A stretch of DNA of 64,000 nt from Pomphorhynchus laevis. Taxonomy: Eukaryota; Acanthocephala; Palaeacanthocephala; Echinorhynchida; Pomphorhynchidae. The first letter of the stretch is position 1; each line of letters starts with the position of its first letter. The notes beneath the pieces were generated by a model. The model had not been told where the DNA came from. It did not search any database and worked only from the letters and a program-made list of their open reading frames with translations. A program made the translations under genes and the position numbers. Shown one piece after another: positions 1 to 10,930 of this stretch. The DNA is taken from NCBI GenBank assembly GCA_012934845.2, contig WNNJ02001762.1, positions 1 through 64,000 of the forward strand, read 5' to 3'.

Positions 1-943
1 CGTAAAACACAATGAATGTACTGAGATTGACTATCAGCGACGACAGTTAATTTTTACAGAGAACATGTATTTACATCAAAACGTTTGATTTCCAACATTC
101 ACATGTTGCAATGAATTGTTTAAGATTCGATAAAAGCGATTCGATATATATCGATGGGCTAAGATTTCATCTGTCATTTTGATATTCAGTTTCGATTGAT
201 ATAGTGCATTACCACAAAATCTAATTTACATGGTACATCTTCGCGATGATAAATAGTCGACCATTTTATTCCAGCTTATGAAAATAAAGGTATCTTTAAA
301 ATATGCTGAATAGTATAGATAACAGTTTAAGCGCTTATTCGATTTGACAAAAACAGCATTTTCAATGTTAGGTTTAACAAAGCTTTGAATTTTGTTTTGA
401 ATCAATGTCGCTAATAATTTGAGAAAACGTTGTGGCGATAAGGTTTTTGTTATAAGCGTGAAATGCAATAGATGCGCATAAATGGAGCAGCGATTATGAG
501 TGAACATGATTCCGTATGTCTGAATATAATTAATAGGAATCATTTAGTTTATCCAAGACGATTTATCATATTGCCTCGTGTATTTAAATGTAATGAGCTT
601 TTATTGTTATAAGTTGCTCAATATGTTTAGCATACGATATTACCGCTTTGCCTTTAAGAAACTAATTATATTATTTCGACGGGATAAGCATGCAATCCGT
701 GATTGTATTTAATTGTAATTTATTTATTCGGAATTTCACACTAACTTGACCACAAACAAGTTTATGTAAGGTATGATATTAGTAAGTTGTTTACTAACAA
801 AGCAGTTTCTAGCCACTAGATTGTTAGGATTTTCGATATATATTTTTGATATATTGATTTGCAAGTACTGCGTAAAAATGTACAAATCTTTTGATTAAAA
901 AAATTAACTTTTTCTGTATATTGATTTGGAAAATTTGTAGATT
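1..943. other. AT-rich non-coding DNA
   Basis: No reading frame here has the composition or length of a gene, and I recognise no repeat family. The stretch is uniformly AT-rich with short homopolymer runs. I see nothing else in it. Confidence 0.6.
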
Positions 944-1407
944 GGCGATTTCATAAGTGAGAAATACACCCACTTATGGTGTAAGTGGGTGTATTTCTCA
1001 CCCACTTACACTAAACTAATTATAAACTAAACAAAACATAATAATGCTAAATCAAAATTATTTTATATAAATTTGCGATTGATCTAATGTTGTTTAAATA
1101 TTCAAAATCTTAACTGAAGGGCAGATATGAGTTTAATGAATGGGGTAAACTTTTAATGAGAGATGAGGGCTAAAATGTTATTACTTACAATAATAATCAG
1201 TTGATATCCGTCATAGAAAGTTTATTAACAGTGATTACAGATAATAAAATGAATTGATTACAGATAATAAAAATGCATTGTCCGAGATGTTCTCTGGCAT
1301 GCTTATTATAGATTGTGTAGTATGAGATCATGATCTTTATGATATCGTAGCCTAGCATACACTCACTTATGGTGTAAGTGGGTGTATTTCTCACTTATGA
1401 AATCACC
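944..1407. repeat. Element bounded by a 30-bp inverted repeat
   Basis: Bases 947-976 (from GATTTCATAAGTGAG to CCCACTTA) reappear exactly inverted at 1375-1404. With one mismatch the match extends to 944 and 1407. The left end also folds on itself: 957-976 and 982-1001 are perfect 20-base inverted arms around TGGTG. The interior contains one copy of a 241-bp direct repeat. The layout resembles a MITE or foldback element without coding capacity. I see no target-site duplication that I trust, so the superfamily is unknown. Confidence 0.55.
1017..1257. repeat. 241-bp direct repeat, copy 1
   Basis: This segment is identical base for base to 2077-2317, 1060 bp downstream. It begins at TAATTATAAACTAAAC and ends at AAAATGAATTGA. 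It lies inside the inverted-repeat element at 944-1407. It has no ORF and no recognised family. Perfect identity in AT-rich non-coding DNA implies a recent duplication or insertion. Confidence 0.85.
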
Positions 1408-1414
1408 ATAACAG

Positions 1415-1536
1415 TCATTTTAAAGAGTGAGTTCTCAAAATTCGATATTATTTTTTTCACTTACACCCACTTATGGTGTAAGTGGGTGTAAGTGAAAAAA
1501 TAAAATCGAATTTTGAGAACTCACTCTTTAAAATGA
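1415..1536. repeat. 122-bp foldback (MITE-like)
   Basis: Perfect 32-base inverted arms lie at 1415-1446 and 1505-1536 (TCATTTTAAAGAGTGAG at the outer end). A second inner hairpin (CACTTACACCCACTTA, TGGTG, TAAGTGGGTGTAAGTG) fills the centre. The inner core CCCACTTATGGTGTAAGTGGG is shared with the element at 944-1407, so the two are probably related. The segment would form a long hairpin as single-stranded DNA or RNA. Confidence 0.7.
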
Positions 1537-2040
1537 TTGTTTTTTTTTCTACAAGAGCAAACATTTTTAAATCATGCTGATGCAGGAACAAAACGTGTAT
1601 AAAATGGATAAAACTTCATTTAGATGTTAACATTCAATTTATATAAATCCGGATTTAAATCGAATACATGATATCACAATATACGTGCTTGTCTCACATT
1701 TTTATTAAGATGACTGTTTTTGTAATATCTCGGTCTGTTAAAGCCATAAAATTTGATTTACTGTCTTATTTTCTCGAAAATAAATAAAATGGAAATAAGC
1801 AAATTTAATCTTGGACGATGTTATTGACTTTGTACTCACTTCATCAAATTATTTTCAAAGTTGCTTTCTCTCAAATACTGTAGATATAGTTTATTAATAC
1901 GGCATACTATATATATTCAAATTGTGATTATGTATTTATTCCATAATCTAATGTTTGAGTTAACAAGTAGTGTACCCGAACGAAATTTTCCTGCTAAACA
2001 TATAATTTGTATAATATGTTATATATATTATATATTTAAT
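1537..2040. other. AT-rich non-coding DNA
   Basis: A short open frame at 1861-2079 has low-complexity Ile/Tyr composition and no recognisable motif. I see no gene or known repeat. Confidence 0.55.
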
Positions 2041-2317
2041 GATTCAAATCAGCTAACTGAGTCTACGTATTTAATATAATTATAAACTAAACAAAACATA
2101 ATAATGCTAAATCAAAATTATTTTATATAAATTTGCGATTGATCTAATGTTGTTTAAATATTCAAAATCTTAACTGAAGGGCAGATATGAGTTTAATGAA
2201 TGGGGTAAACTTTTAATGAGAGATGAGGGCTAAAATGTTATTACTTACAATAATAATCAGTTGATATCCGTCATAGAAAGTTTATTAACAGTGATTACAG
2301 ATAATAAAATGAATTGA
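2041..2317. repeat. 241-bp direct repeat, copy 2, with extra 5' sequence
   Basis: Bases 2077-2317 duplicate 1017-1257 exactly. This copy also carries an upstream block (AATCAGCTAACTGAGTCTACG) that recurs at 33481-33560, and partly at 3515-3535 and, reversed, at 17367-17385. A dispersed repeat family is therefore likely, with copy 1 lacking its left part. Confidence 0.8.
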
Positions 2318-3187
2318 ACTTTTAAGTGAAAATCCGTATTAAATACAATTTTGTCGATAATCACTTTTAATGAGATTAGATAATTACAAACTGTCAATAC
2401 TGAAAAATCGTATAATGTGTACCTATAATACATTGCATATTGTCAGTAATGTTTAGAAGTAATGAATATGTGATTATTTGAATAATGATTATTCAAATAG
2501 CTTAGTTACTTATAAATATATCACATATGACATTACATGAACTGAATATAAGCGCAAACATATTGATATGTAGTCATATCAATATGTAGATTATATTAAT
2601 CAATAGTTAATTGCTTGAACGCATATCGATTATTTGATATAATTTTTTTAACAAGACGATAAAATACATAATTAAAAATATATTAATGTAATTACAAAAG
2701 TAAACACTTTATTTATTATATATTGCATATATTGTATTGTAGTAAATATTTTGCTTTAAATATTTTTAAATTTTTGGTTTGTAGTAATCATCTCGTTGAA
2801 TTTCTATATGTTCTTAGAAGTTATATTGATACTTAAGAATTATTCATGCATGTACTTTCGTCGATAGAGTTGCAGCTAATTTGAGCTGAAAATTTTTATT
2901 TCTATCTTTTTATCCGGTTTCGATATGTACAAATGTTGTTTTATCATTTTCGATACGTACAAATGTTGCATTTTGATCGCTGTAATTTCATTTTGAACGG
3001 TACATCTTGTACCGATCAATCAATATTTTATTACTTAACAGAATTTTTAACTAGAATTAGAGATTTTTTAATCTAATTTTAAATTGAATTTAGAAATAAA
3101 TTTATTTTTCTATTGAATTTCATCAATTGCATTAATCAAGTGAAAACGAAACAACTCGAAAACTGACAATATTATCACATTAGTCAA
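2318..3187. other. AT-rich non-coding DNA
   Basis: No gene seen. A small direct repetition (CGATATGTACAAATGTTG / CGATACGTACAAATGTTG) occurs around 2920-2965. Otherwise I see nothing recognisable. Confidence 0.55.
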
Positions 3188-3410
3188 TTTTGCTAGATTT
3201 CGCAAGGTGATTTCGAAGCAGAAACCAGCTACGGTATTATTCTTTTATTACTTACAACTCCAGACGCCTTGACTCACAACATGCCAGATTTTGGCATGAC
3301 ATATTTGTTTTGGTTCGTCCGCTACTGCCGTGCAATGGTACATCTGAACTAATCAGAAACTGTACCGCTATAGATTTCATTTGAATTCAATTTGCACTTT
3401 CATAGTCAAA
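3188..3410 (+). repeat. Diverged ~220-bp repeat, copy 1
   Basis: It aligns by eye with 3841-4056. Shared blocks include TTTTGCTAGA, GGTGATTTCGAAG, CTCACAACATG, GCTACTGCCGT and TTTGCACT. Many substitutions separate the copies, so the pair is older than the 241-bp repeat. No coding potential and no known family. Confidence 0.6.
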
Positions 3411-3840
3411 CCTAGTTTCTTTCGATCGGTGTGTCTACTACGCCTTACTTAGTAGGCTAATCATTTACTTCAGCGAGAAATTCTTCAGTATATGTGAAAC
3501 CTTCAATTCAGATTAGATAACTGAGTCTACGCATTTTTTATACGATATATAAATAAAGATATATAATAAATAATTATATAAGATTTAATACCATTTATTT
3601 CTATCAAGTTAAAATTAAAAATTGAAATTTAAAATGAAAATCAATTTTTATGAATTGACTAATAAATAACAGACGATGTATAAGAATAAGGATTAGAAGT
3701 CATCAGAAGGAACTGTAATGAATTTCTAAAACTGCTTTTTCAGAGATACATTCAAAGCATTCTTTATTTATATTTAATACAGATCAGATCTAGGAGGTCG
3801 TAAAAATCGGTGTTGGTGATCTTTTCATTTATTTTATACA

Positions 3841-4056
3841 TTTTGCTAGACCACACACGGTGATTTCGAAGTAGAAATCAGCTAGTATCATTTTTTCATT
3901 ACCAAGTCCATACACCTCGGCTCACAACATGTCAGATTTTAGCCTGGCATATTGGTATTGTTTCGTCTGCTACTGCCGTACAATGGAACATCCGGACTTA
4001 TTAGAAGGCTGTGTACCTCTATAGTTTCTTTTTGAATTATATTTGCACTATTACAT
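3841..4056 (+). repeat. Diverged ~220-bp repeat, copy 2
   Basis: Partner of 3188-3410 in the same orientation. It ends about 320 bp before the EF-hand gene, so it may lie in that gene's upstream region. I see no promoter motif in it. Confidence 0.55.
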
Positions 4057-4377
4057 ATAACGGCTAAATTATATAGAAAGCTGAAAATCTATCGTTTGTT
4101 AATACGGAAGAATTCATGCATTTGTTTGATACTACCAATACATTTATTATGATGCATCTGTTATATTTGATAGATAGTTGATCATGATTTACTATCGATT
4201 TGTTCATATATTATTTAAGTGAGAAAACTTTATTGTTTTATTCGTGGTGTTTATCTAGATTTTAGTGTCTGGTTTCACTGGTGTGTAAGCAAAACAGGTT
4301 AGGCACGATAAGACAACATCTGCAGCAGAGTTTGAGTAATTATAATCCTGTTGTTATTAATCAGTGTGACGGTGCTG

Positions 4378-4983
4378 ATGGGCAAACGACATTCCAGAAT
4401 TGTTATCTCAAATGAAGATATTGATAAGATTGCAAAAAATACTAATCTCGAGAAAGAAGTCGTACTGGCTTGGTGTAATCAGTTCTACTCAATATGCCCA
4501 AGTGGTTGTATGAAGAAACGTGAGTTTACGAAGCTTTATAAATCCTTATGTGTTGAATCAAAAAATCGAATAGAAGGAATCGTAAGTTTTATTTTCAACG
4601 CATTTGATAAAGACGGTAATGGAACCATTGATTTTAATGAATTTATGGCTGGCTACGCCATCACGTCAATCGGAGATGAAAGATCAAAACTTGAGTATTT
4701 GTTCGCAATGTACGATCAAGATCACAGTCAAACAATTGATAGACACGAACTAAAAAAACTAATCGGCAAAGTTTATGATCTTTTACAGATCGATAAGAAA
4801 AGGCATCCACCTGAGGAATGCATTGAACAAATATTTGCAGGAATCGATGATGACAATGACGACGATGATAATCATAATTATTGTCAGCAAAAGTGTAAAG
4901 ATCAAATCAGTAAAAATGAGTTTATAAAAAGTTGTCTTAAGAATCCTACAATTGTGAGTCGATTATCTCCTTTTAATTGCTAA
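4378..4983 (+). CDS. Neuronal calcium sensor / recoverin-family EF-hand protein
   Basis: Predicted 201-residue calcium-binding switch protein. The first ATG at 4378 gives MGKRHS, which fits the N-myristoylation pattern (Gly2, Ser6) typical of neuronal calcium sensors, so I start there rather than at upstream non-ATG codons. EF1 keeps the family's degenerate CPSG loop (about residues 40-45). EF2 has a canonical loop, DKDGNGTIDFNE (about residues 78-89). EF3 is DQDHSQTIDRHE (about 114-125). The fourth loop region is expanded by a stretch rich in Asp and Asn before ISKNEF, so a normal EF4 is doubtful. In this family, calcium exposes the lipid anchor and moves the protein to membranes. The ORF has no intron, unusual for animal members; a retrocopy or an intron-poor locus are both possible. 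I see no poly(A) tail relic or flanking repeats. This is the only convincing host gene in the window. Confidence 0.85.
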   Translation: MGKRHSRIVISNEDIDKIAKNTNLEKEVVLAWCNQFYSICPSGCMKKREFTKLYKSLCVESKNRIEGIVSFIFNAFDKDGNGTIDFNEFMAGYAITSIGDERSKLEYLFAMYDQDHSQTIDRHELKKLIGKVYDLLQIDKKRHPPEECIEQIFAGIDDDNDDDDNHNYCQQKCKDQISKNEFIKSCLKNPTIVSRLSPFNC

Positions 4984-5733
4984 GGTGCTTTATATATAAA
5001 CAACAGACCGATAAAAATGCATGCATATGGTGTTTATCAACCTGTACAAAACTAAAAATAACAATTTGATCCACATTTTATTGTCAATGTCATCCAGTTT
5101 TGATTATCTAAAACATCTAATTTAAAGCTATAAGTTATACCTTCTGTAATTGATCATATCTGCATTTCATTTGGATAATAATTTTAAGAAATGTTAATTT
5201 TCCAAACGACATTGTTCTATCTGTTTTTTTTGTAATATTTAAGAAAACAATTTAAGACGATTTTTATTTATTTTATATTATGATAATGGGAAAATATAAA
5301 AATTTAAAGCAACATAAATGGGAAACAGGGTATTCGTTTTATTCTACATCTTATTTTTTTATTTAATAGCAGATCAAGCTAATTATTCGTTAAAGTATAA
5401 AGTAATCGAAGAGAAATAGCGTTCAAACAGTTAAAAACGAATTGAAATTAGTCGTTATCAGTGTGCTAATTGTCAGCTCCTCGTCAGCAACAGTCTGCCT
5501 CCGTCAGATGTCGCGAGAACACTGGCTGCGTTGCCTCTCTGAATGGCCAAACTCACGTTCACAAGTAAATAAGAGTGCGCCCGATTATCTTCTGAAACTT
5601 TTTTCAATCTTCTGCCGATTTCACTGCAAAGAGATTTCACTACAAATAATTGTATAAATTCATGATACAAAAAATTCTACAATCTTTAAAAATACAAACA
5701 AGGCGACTTTGTTTTCTAAGAGCCGTTGTATCG
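4984..5733. other. 3' flank of the EF-hand gene and lead-in to the tandem array
   Basis: AT-rich to about 5440, with no clear AATAAA. From about 5440 the base composition becomes more balanced (CAGCTCCTCGTCAGC and similar), which may mark the 5' end of the LINE that follows the tandem array. No supported gene. Confidence 0.4.
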
Positions 5734-6147
5734 GACAATCGACTGCGTTTCAGACAATCAACTGCGTTTCAGACAATCGACTGCGTTTCAGACAATCGAC
5801 TGCGTTTCAGACAATCGACTGCGTTTCAGACAATCGACTGCGTTTCAGACAATCGACTGCGTTTCAGACAATCGACTGCGTTTCAGACAATCGACTGCGT
5901 TTCAGACAATCGACTGCGTTTCAGACAATCGACTGCGTTTCAGACAATCGACTGCGTTTCAGACAATCGACTGCGTTTCAGACAATCGACTGCGTTTCAG
6001 ACAATCGACTGCGTTTCAGACAATCGACTGCGTTTCAGACAATCGACTGCGTTTCAGACAATCGACTGCGTTTCAGACAATCGACTGCGTTTCAGACAAT
6101 CGACTGCGTTTCAGACAATCGACTGCGTTTCAGACAATCGACTGCGT
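5734..6147 (+). repeat. 19-bp tandem array, about 21.8 units
   Basis: The unit GACTGCGTTTCAGACAATC repeats from 5741 with period 19: 21 full units plus an 8-base partial, and 7 bases of a partial unit before it. I see one mismatch (A for G at 5760). Because 19 is not a multiple of 3, all three forward frames stay open and give the same 19-residue peptide repeat; these ORFs are artefacts of the array. The array ends 75 bp before the start codon of a family R LINE and may be part of its 5' UTR. Confidence 0.95.
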
Positions 6148-6222
6148 AGCCTCGCTACGCTCGGCGACGTTTCGCTTGACCCTTAATAGCTGCCAAACAT
6201 TTACTTACAAATTTGAAATTCA

Positions 6223-9200
6223 ATGACACGGGGCAAACCGACATCGCATCCTCGGTGCTGCAACTGCAACGGGCAGGCTGCTGTCTGTAAAGGATGCATA
6301 TGCGCAAAATCAAAGAAAACATGCATTAATTGCGCTGCTCCGAATTGTGCAAATAGAAATTCAGCGACAATTGCGGAGGTACATCATCCGAAGCCCAACT
6401 GTATTAACGGGGTTGGTAATATAAATAACTTGCAAAATTCACCGCTTAGTGCAGGCCACTCAATCAATGCAGCGTTCAGTCTCAATGCTATTTATGACCT
6501 AGTGATATTATGGCGACCGAACTTACTCCGTCTTCCCAGATGCAATGCAAGCCATGACTTCGTAGACATGGTCGCACAATTAATCGACAGATTTTCTGAT
6601 GTTTCTTCGGACGGCACACCATCACTAAAGTTGCTGATTGTGATGTGTCAATTAGTTCTTTAAAAGACAGATACGCGACGGACGACCGTAGTACGTAAGA
6701 TACTAGAAAAGCGGATTCGGGATTGGAAACAAGGCAACTTCTACGATATGTTTGTTGAAGCTCAATACTTACAAGAACAAATCAAAGTCAAAAGAAACGA
6801 TAACGAAAACACACGCAAGACAATAATTAACCTGGTTAAATATGGTAACGTTAGAAGGCTGCACGATTGCTTGGTGATTCGTGTGGACGGGCTGCCGTGT
6901 TTCATCTGGAAGATGTTGTCGACAGTACAACGGTAAGACAGAAGCTCGTGGAGCTACATCCCCTCAACGCTGAAGCAACGAACACTGAGATTATCGAACA
7001 GCCTCTCCCAGGTTGTATAAGTAGTCATCCAATAAGATTTCAGGAAATAACAGGCGAAGATGTTGTTCGAACTTTAAAGGAAACTCAGGGTGCAGCTGGT
7101 CCTTCAGGTGTGGACGCCTCAATGTGGAGATCATTATTAACGGAGTTTGGAAACGAATCGAAAGTACTGGCTGAGAAAGTTGCGATTATGACGAGTCGCA
7201 TTGCGTCAGAAAAAATTGATCCATTGGTTCTGGAGGCCCTGACAGCCTCTCGTCTGATTCCCCTAGACAAGTGTCCGGGTGTAAGGCCCATCGGTATTGG
7301 AGAAGTGTTCAGAAGGATAATCGCAAAGATCAATCATGCAATTCGGAAAGATTTAATATCGGTTGTTGGACGTGAACAGCTTTGTGCAGGTCAGAGATGC
7401 GGAGCAGAGTGCGTCATCCATTCTGTCAGAGATGCGTTTATGAGCTCTTCTGATATGTGTGTATTAAGCATAACGCAAAAAATGCTTTTATTAACGTAAA
7501 CCTATCCTTAGCTTTAAAAAATATGGACCGTATATGCCCGGCTTTAACACGGATTCTCGAAAACGAATATATGCATCCCTCCACATTGTCTGTGGGACAT
7601 GAAATCATCTTGTCTTCAGAGGGGTTTACTCAAGGGGACCCACTCGCAATGTCTGCGTTTGCAGCAGCGACACTCCCATTGATTAACAGAATCAAGTCAG
7701 CAGTATCGATGATAATTCAAAGGTGGTATGCGGATGACGCATGCTTTGTAGGAAGGCTGTCAGATTTGCACTTAGTATGGGATGCACTTAAAATCTATGG
7801 CCCGCGTAACGGCTTTCAAGTTAATTCAAATAAGTGTGATTTGTTAGTTCACACTTTGGATCAGTTTAAACTGGCATCTGGCTTTAGTTCCAATGGCGTA
7901 AATCTTTGTAAGTCGGGGATCAAGCTGCTGGGGAGTTTTATTGGCTCGGACGACTACATAGCTTCAGAAATAAACAGCAAGGTAGATAGGTGGTGTGACC
8001 TTATAAACGAATTAAGCACAATTGCAGAAGCTGATGGACATATCGCTTACACCTTGTTCACCAAATCTACGCAATTAAACTGGGAATTTCTTCAACGTAC
8101 TTGTCAAACTGCTCAGGGGACATTTGACAGACTCCGTGATCGTATTTTCTCTAACTTATTACCCAAAATACTCGGAATTTCTCAAATAGATATGATTTTG
8201 GCCGCATTCTTATTGTTGCCAGCAAAATTTGGTGGTTTGGGTTTTGATGATCCGGCCGACTTATCAGAGAAAAGGTACGTCCAATCGATTCGATTATGCA
8301 AACCTTTTCTGCAGGGCTTGATTGCGCAAGGATTGAATAAAGAGCAAGATAATATTCTAAGAGAAATCAGGATGGAAAGGGAAAATGATATTCGAATGAA
8401 GAGAAACGAAATGTTGAGATCGGTTGATGAGACTACAAAACAAGCGATAGAGGCGGCATCATGCACAGGAGTGTCAAGTTGAATGATCACAAGGCCGCTA
8501 ATGAGACGGGGTTTTTATCTGTCAAACCGATGTTTTAAGGATGCAATTGCCGCTCGCTATAGGTGGTGTCTAAATGACACACCTAATAAGTGCAGCTGTG
8601 GGGTAGCGTTCACAACAATCCACATGCTATCGTGCAAGGTCGGTGGGTACATATTGTCCGCCATAACATAGTGAGGGATCTTATGGCCAGCATGGTCCGA
8701 GAAGCGAACTACCATGTATAGATAGAGTGTATGCTACAGCCCGTTCCGGAATTGCACAAGTTTACGAATTAAACAACTACGAGAGACAGATCATCGCGTC
8801 TAGACTTTTCATGCTCAGGACTGCATGGATACATTATGGAGCGGTCATTTTTTGACGTTTGTGTATTCAATACTTTTGCTCCATCGTATGCCTGTGGTAC
8901 AAGCTCATCCTTCAGATTTCATGAAAATCGCAAAATTTCAAAATACCAGGAACGAATAAAAGAAATTGATAACGGATTATTCATTCCGTTGGCGTTTTCA
9001 ACAAGCGGGGGAATAGTACCGGAAGCAGACTATTTAATGAAAATTATAGCGCGAAGGATATCAGCTAGAAAATCTATTCCGTACCACGAAGTGATCAGCG
9101 ACATGCGAGGCAAACTATCTATATGCTTAGCAAGGCTTGCCTCAACTTCTTATCGGGCAAGTAGGAGAGCACATATCGTGCTTGGACAGCGATGCGTCGA

Positions 9201-9275
9201 AGAAAGCTGACTGCAAAACATGTAGAGGCCCAATTGCGGGAACCCTTTCGGTTGTAAACGTTTTATGAGTTACTA
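6223..9275 (+). mobile_element. Family R (RLE-type) LINE, copy 1, degenerate
   Basis: The frame opens with MTRGK and a Cys-rich CXC-like domain (CCNCNGQAAVCKGC at about residues 11-24). It continues into an RT with GVRPIGIGEVFRR, the EGFTQGDPLAM motif and WYADD. A CxC...H...C motif near 8600-8650 and a restriction-like endonuclease domain (ERSFFDVCVFN, then KISKYQER) at 8836-9210 follow. The gene is broken by an in-frame stop at 6661, frame changes near 6900 and 7465, a stop at 8480 and a scrambled stretch around 8670-8835. Its 3' UTR carries the family stem-loop at 9227-9245 and then runs into AAT/TTA repeats. It is a dead copy of the element that is intact at 57.3-60.3 kb. Confidence 0.85.
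9227..9245 (+). other. Family R 3' stem-loop
   Basis: GGCCCAATTGCGGGAACCC. CCC pairs with GGG around a six-base loop, and GG pairs with CC across an AA bulge. It lies downstream of the endonuclease domain, as in five other copies. Confidence 0.7.
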
Positions 9276-9400
9276 ATAAATTTATTATTTAAAATTATTA
9301 ATTATTATTAATTAATAATAATTAATAATAATTAATTTATAAAAAATATTATTAATAAAAATTATTATAGTCGACTATACTCAAGAATGCAATAATGAAT
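9276..9400. repeat. AAT/TTA-rich tail of family R copy 1
   Basis: Imperfect TTA and TAATAAT runs follow the 3' UTR of copy 1 and precede the next family R fragment. The sequence can be read either as a reverse-transcribed tail or as an AAT microsatellite target. Confidence 0.6.
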
Positions 9401-9411
9401 ACGATAAATCA

Positions 9412-9865
9412 CGCATGATGTATAGGGCTAGTGTAGATAGAGACCACTCAGAAGTTCCCCTAGAAACGACTCAGCATAATGTAGTCAAGCAGATAAGAGA
9501 AATGAACATAATAAAGTTTAACAGAATGGTGACGGAGATTACTAGTAACTCTAAAAATGATTTAAAGACAATTTTATGGAATGCCAGCATGAAAGGTGCC
9601 TACTCGTGGTTAACAGCAGGGTTTGTTGAGGGTTTGTTCATATCCTCCTCAGAATTCCACGACGCGATTTCAATAAGATACGACTGGAAACCGAATCGCT
9701 ATTTGGGTGAGTGTGCGTGTGGAGTGTCTCTAACAACAATACACGCACTTTCATGCAAGACAGGCTGTTTCAACTTCATTCGTCACAACAGTGTCGCTAA
9801 TGAGATTGCTAGATCACTCAAGGAAACCTGTCGACTCGTATGTACAGAAAAAAAAACAAAAAAAA
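9412..9865 (+). mobile_element. Family R LINE fragment (CCHC region)
   Basis: An open stretch encodes the region just upstream of the endonuclease: GAYSWLTAG, SEFHDAISIRYDW, then CACGVSLTTIHALSCK and RHNSVANEI. This matches the CxC-H-C motif and following RHN of the intact copy (residues 805-834 there). It is truncated at both ends, and the 3' side is cut by the CR1-like LINE at 9866. It differs clearly in sequence from copy 1, so it represents another subfamily. Confidence 0.75.
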
Positions 9866-10930
9866 ATTATTATTAATTTACACAACAGTGAGCAAAAGCT
9901 CGTTACAAGGTGAGTCACAAAGTTAAAAAAATGAAAAAAGTCATGTAATTGTAGTCACGAAGTTCTTCAATTGTCGTTTTAATGCAGTTATTGATGTACA
10001 TGTTACTATGTGAGCAGGTAGATTATTCCATACAGTGCGCACCCTATATGGTAAACCTCTGCATACATCTCTGATGTGCCGTTTCGCCATGTTGTGAAGG
10101 CCGTGACCTCTGAGTGTTGATTCATTGCGGATGGGGAAGATATCTGTCAACAGATGATCACGACGGTTTACGGCTGCCCATGTCATCATCAAGTCTGATA
10201 TTAATAGAGACTTTTCTATTGATGTAACGCTTAGCAAGTGCATTCTACTTTCAAATTGTAAGCCTCTTATCGAGGGAACCAAATCCGTTGCTTTGCGTAG
10301 CACCGTTTCAATATTCGTATGCTCAGTTTTTGATTGGGGATGCATGGCTTGCGATGCATATAACACGTGACTCGGAATCAACGATTCGTAAAGTGGTTTA
10401 AATGACGGAATGTCGACTCTGCGAGTAGTTCTGCGTAGCATAGCAAGAATGTGTAAGCACTTAGTTTTGACTGCAGCGGAGCTGATGTTTGTTTTTAGGT
10501 CATCTGTTATTATTACACCTAGGTCTAGTTCCTTGTAAGAGTTAACCATGTTTATCTGCCTTCCGCTTACTTCGTAGTTTGCAGTATGTCGCCTGCGTCC
10601 AATGTGCATATGAGCACATTTTTCTGGGTTTATAGTCAGATTCATTGCATCTGCCCAATGCTGCAGGTTCTATATGTCCAATTGTAGGATGTGCACGTGG
10701 TTGTCGTTTTTGATAGCCCGCCAAATTTTAATATCATCTGCATATAGAATACAGTCAGAAGCTATAAGTGGTATTACGCTATTGATGTATATATTAAAGA
10801 GCGTTGGGCTCAGGACTGAACCTTGTGGAACGCCAGAGTGTAGTTGAATGTTAGATGAAAACGAGTCTCCTATTTTAACTGTAAATGAGCGACTGTATAA
10901 GAAGTCAGAAATCCAATGGACGATGCAAGT
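9866..10930 (-). mobile_element. CR1-like LINE, 5'-truncated 3' half
   Basis: On the minus strand, 10790-10870 encodes SGVPQGSVLSPTLFNIYIN and the YADDIKIW catalytic motif of a LINE RT. The C-terminal part (9941-10645) contains INPEKCAHMHIGRR, DLGVIITDDLKTN and RVRTVWNNLPAHIV, as in the other CR1-like elements of this window. The 3' UTR has the hairpin GAGC-TTTT-GCTC (9890-9901) and an AAT tail abutting the family R fragment. The 5' end is lost at about 10930, where family C sequence begins. At least one frame break lies near 10670. Confidence 0.8.

Noticed and set aside
226-543. Minus-strand 105-codon ORF
   Set aside because: Low-complexity AT-driven composition, no motif and no context; likely chance.
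1861-2079. 72-codon ORF rich in Ile and Tyr
   Set aside because: AT-rich artefact overlapping a repeat boundary.
5734-6147. CRISPR-like array
   Set aside because: Units are contiguous with no unique spacers, and the DNA is eukaryotic. It is a simple tandem repeat.
5650-6226. Three overlapping long ORFs on the plus strand
   Set aside because: They are the 19-bp tandem array read in three frames; the same peptide repeat appears in each. Not genes.
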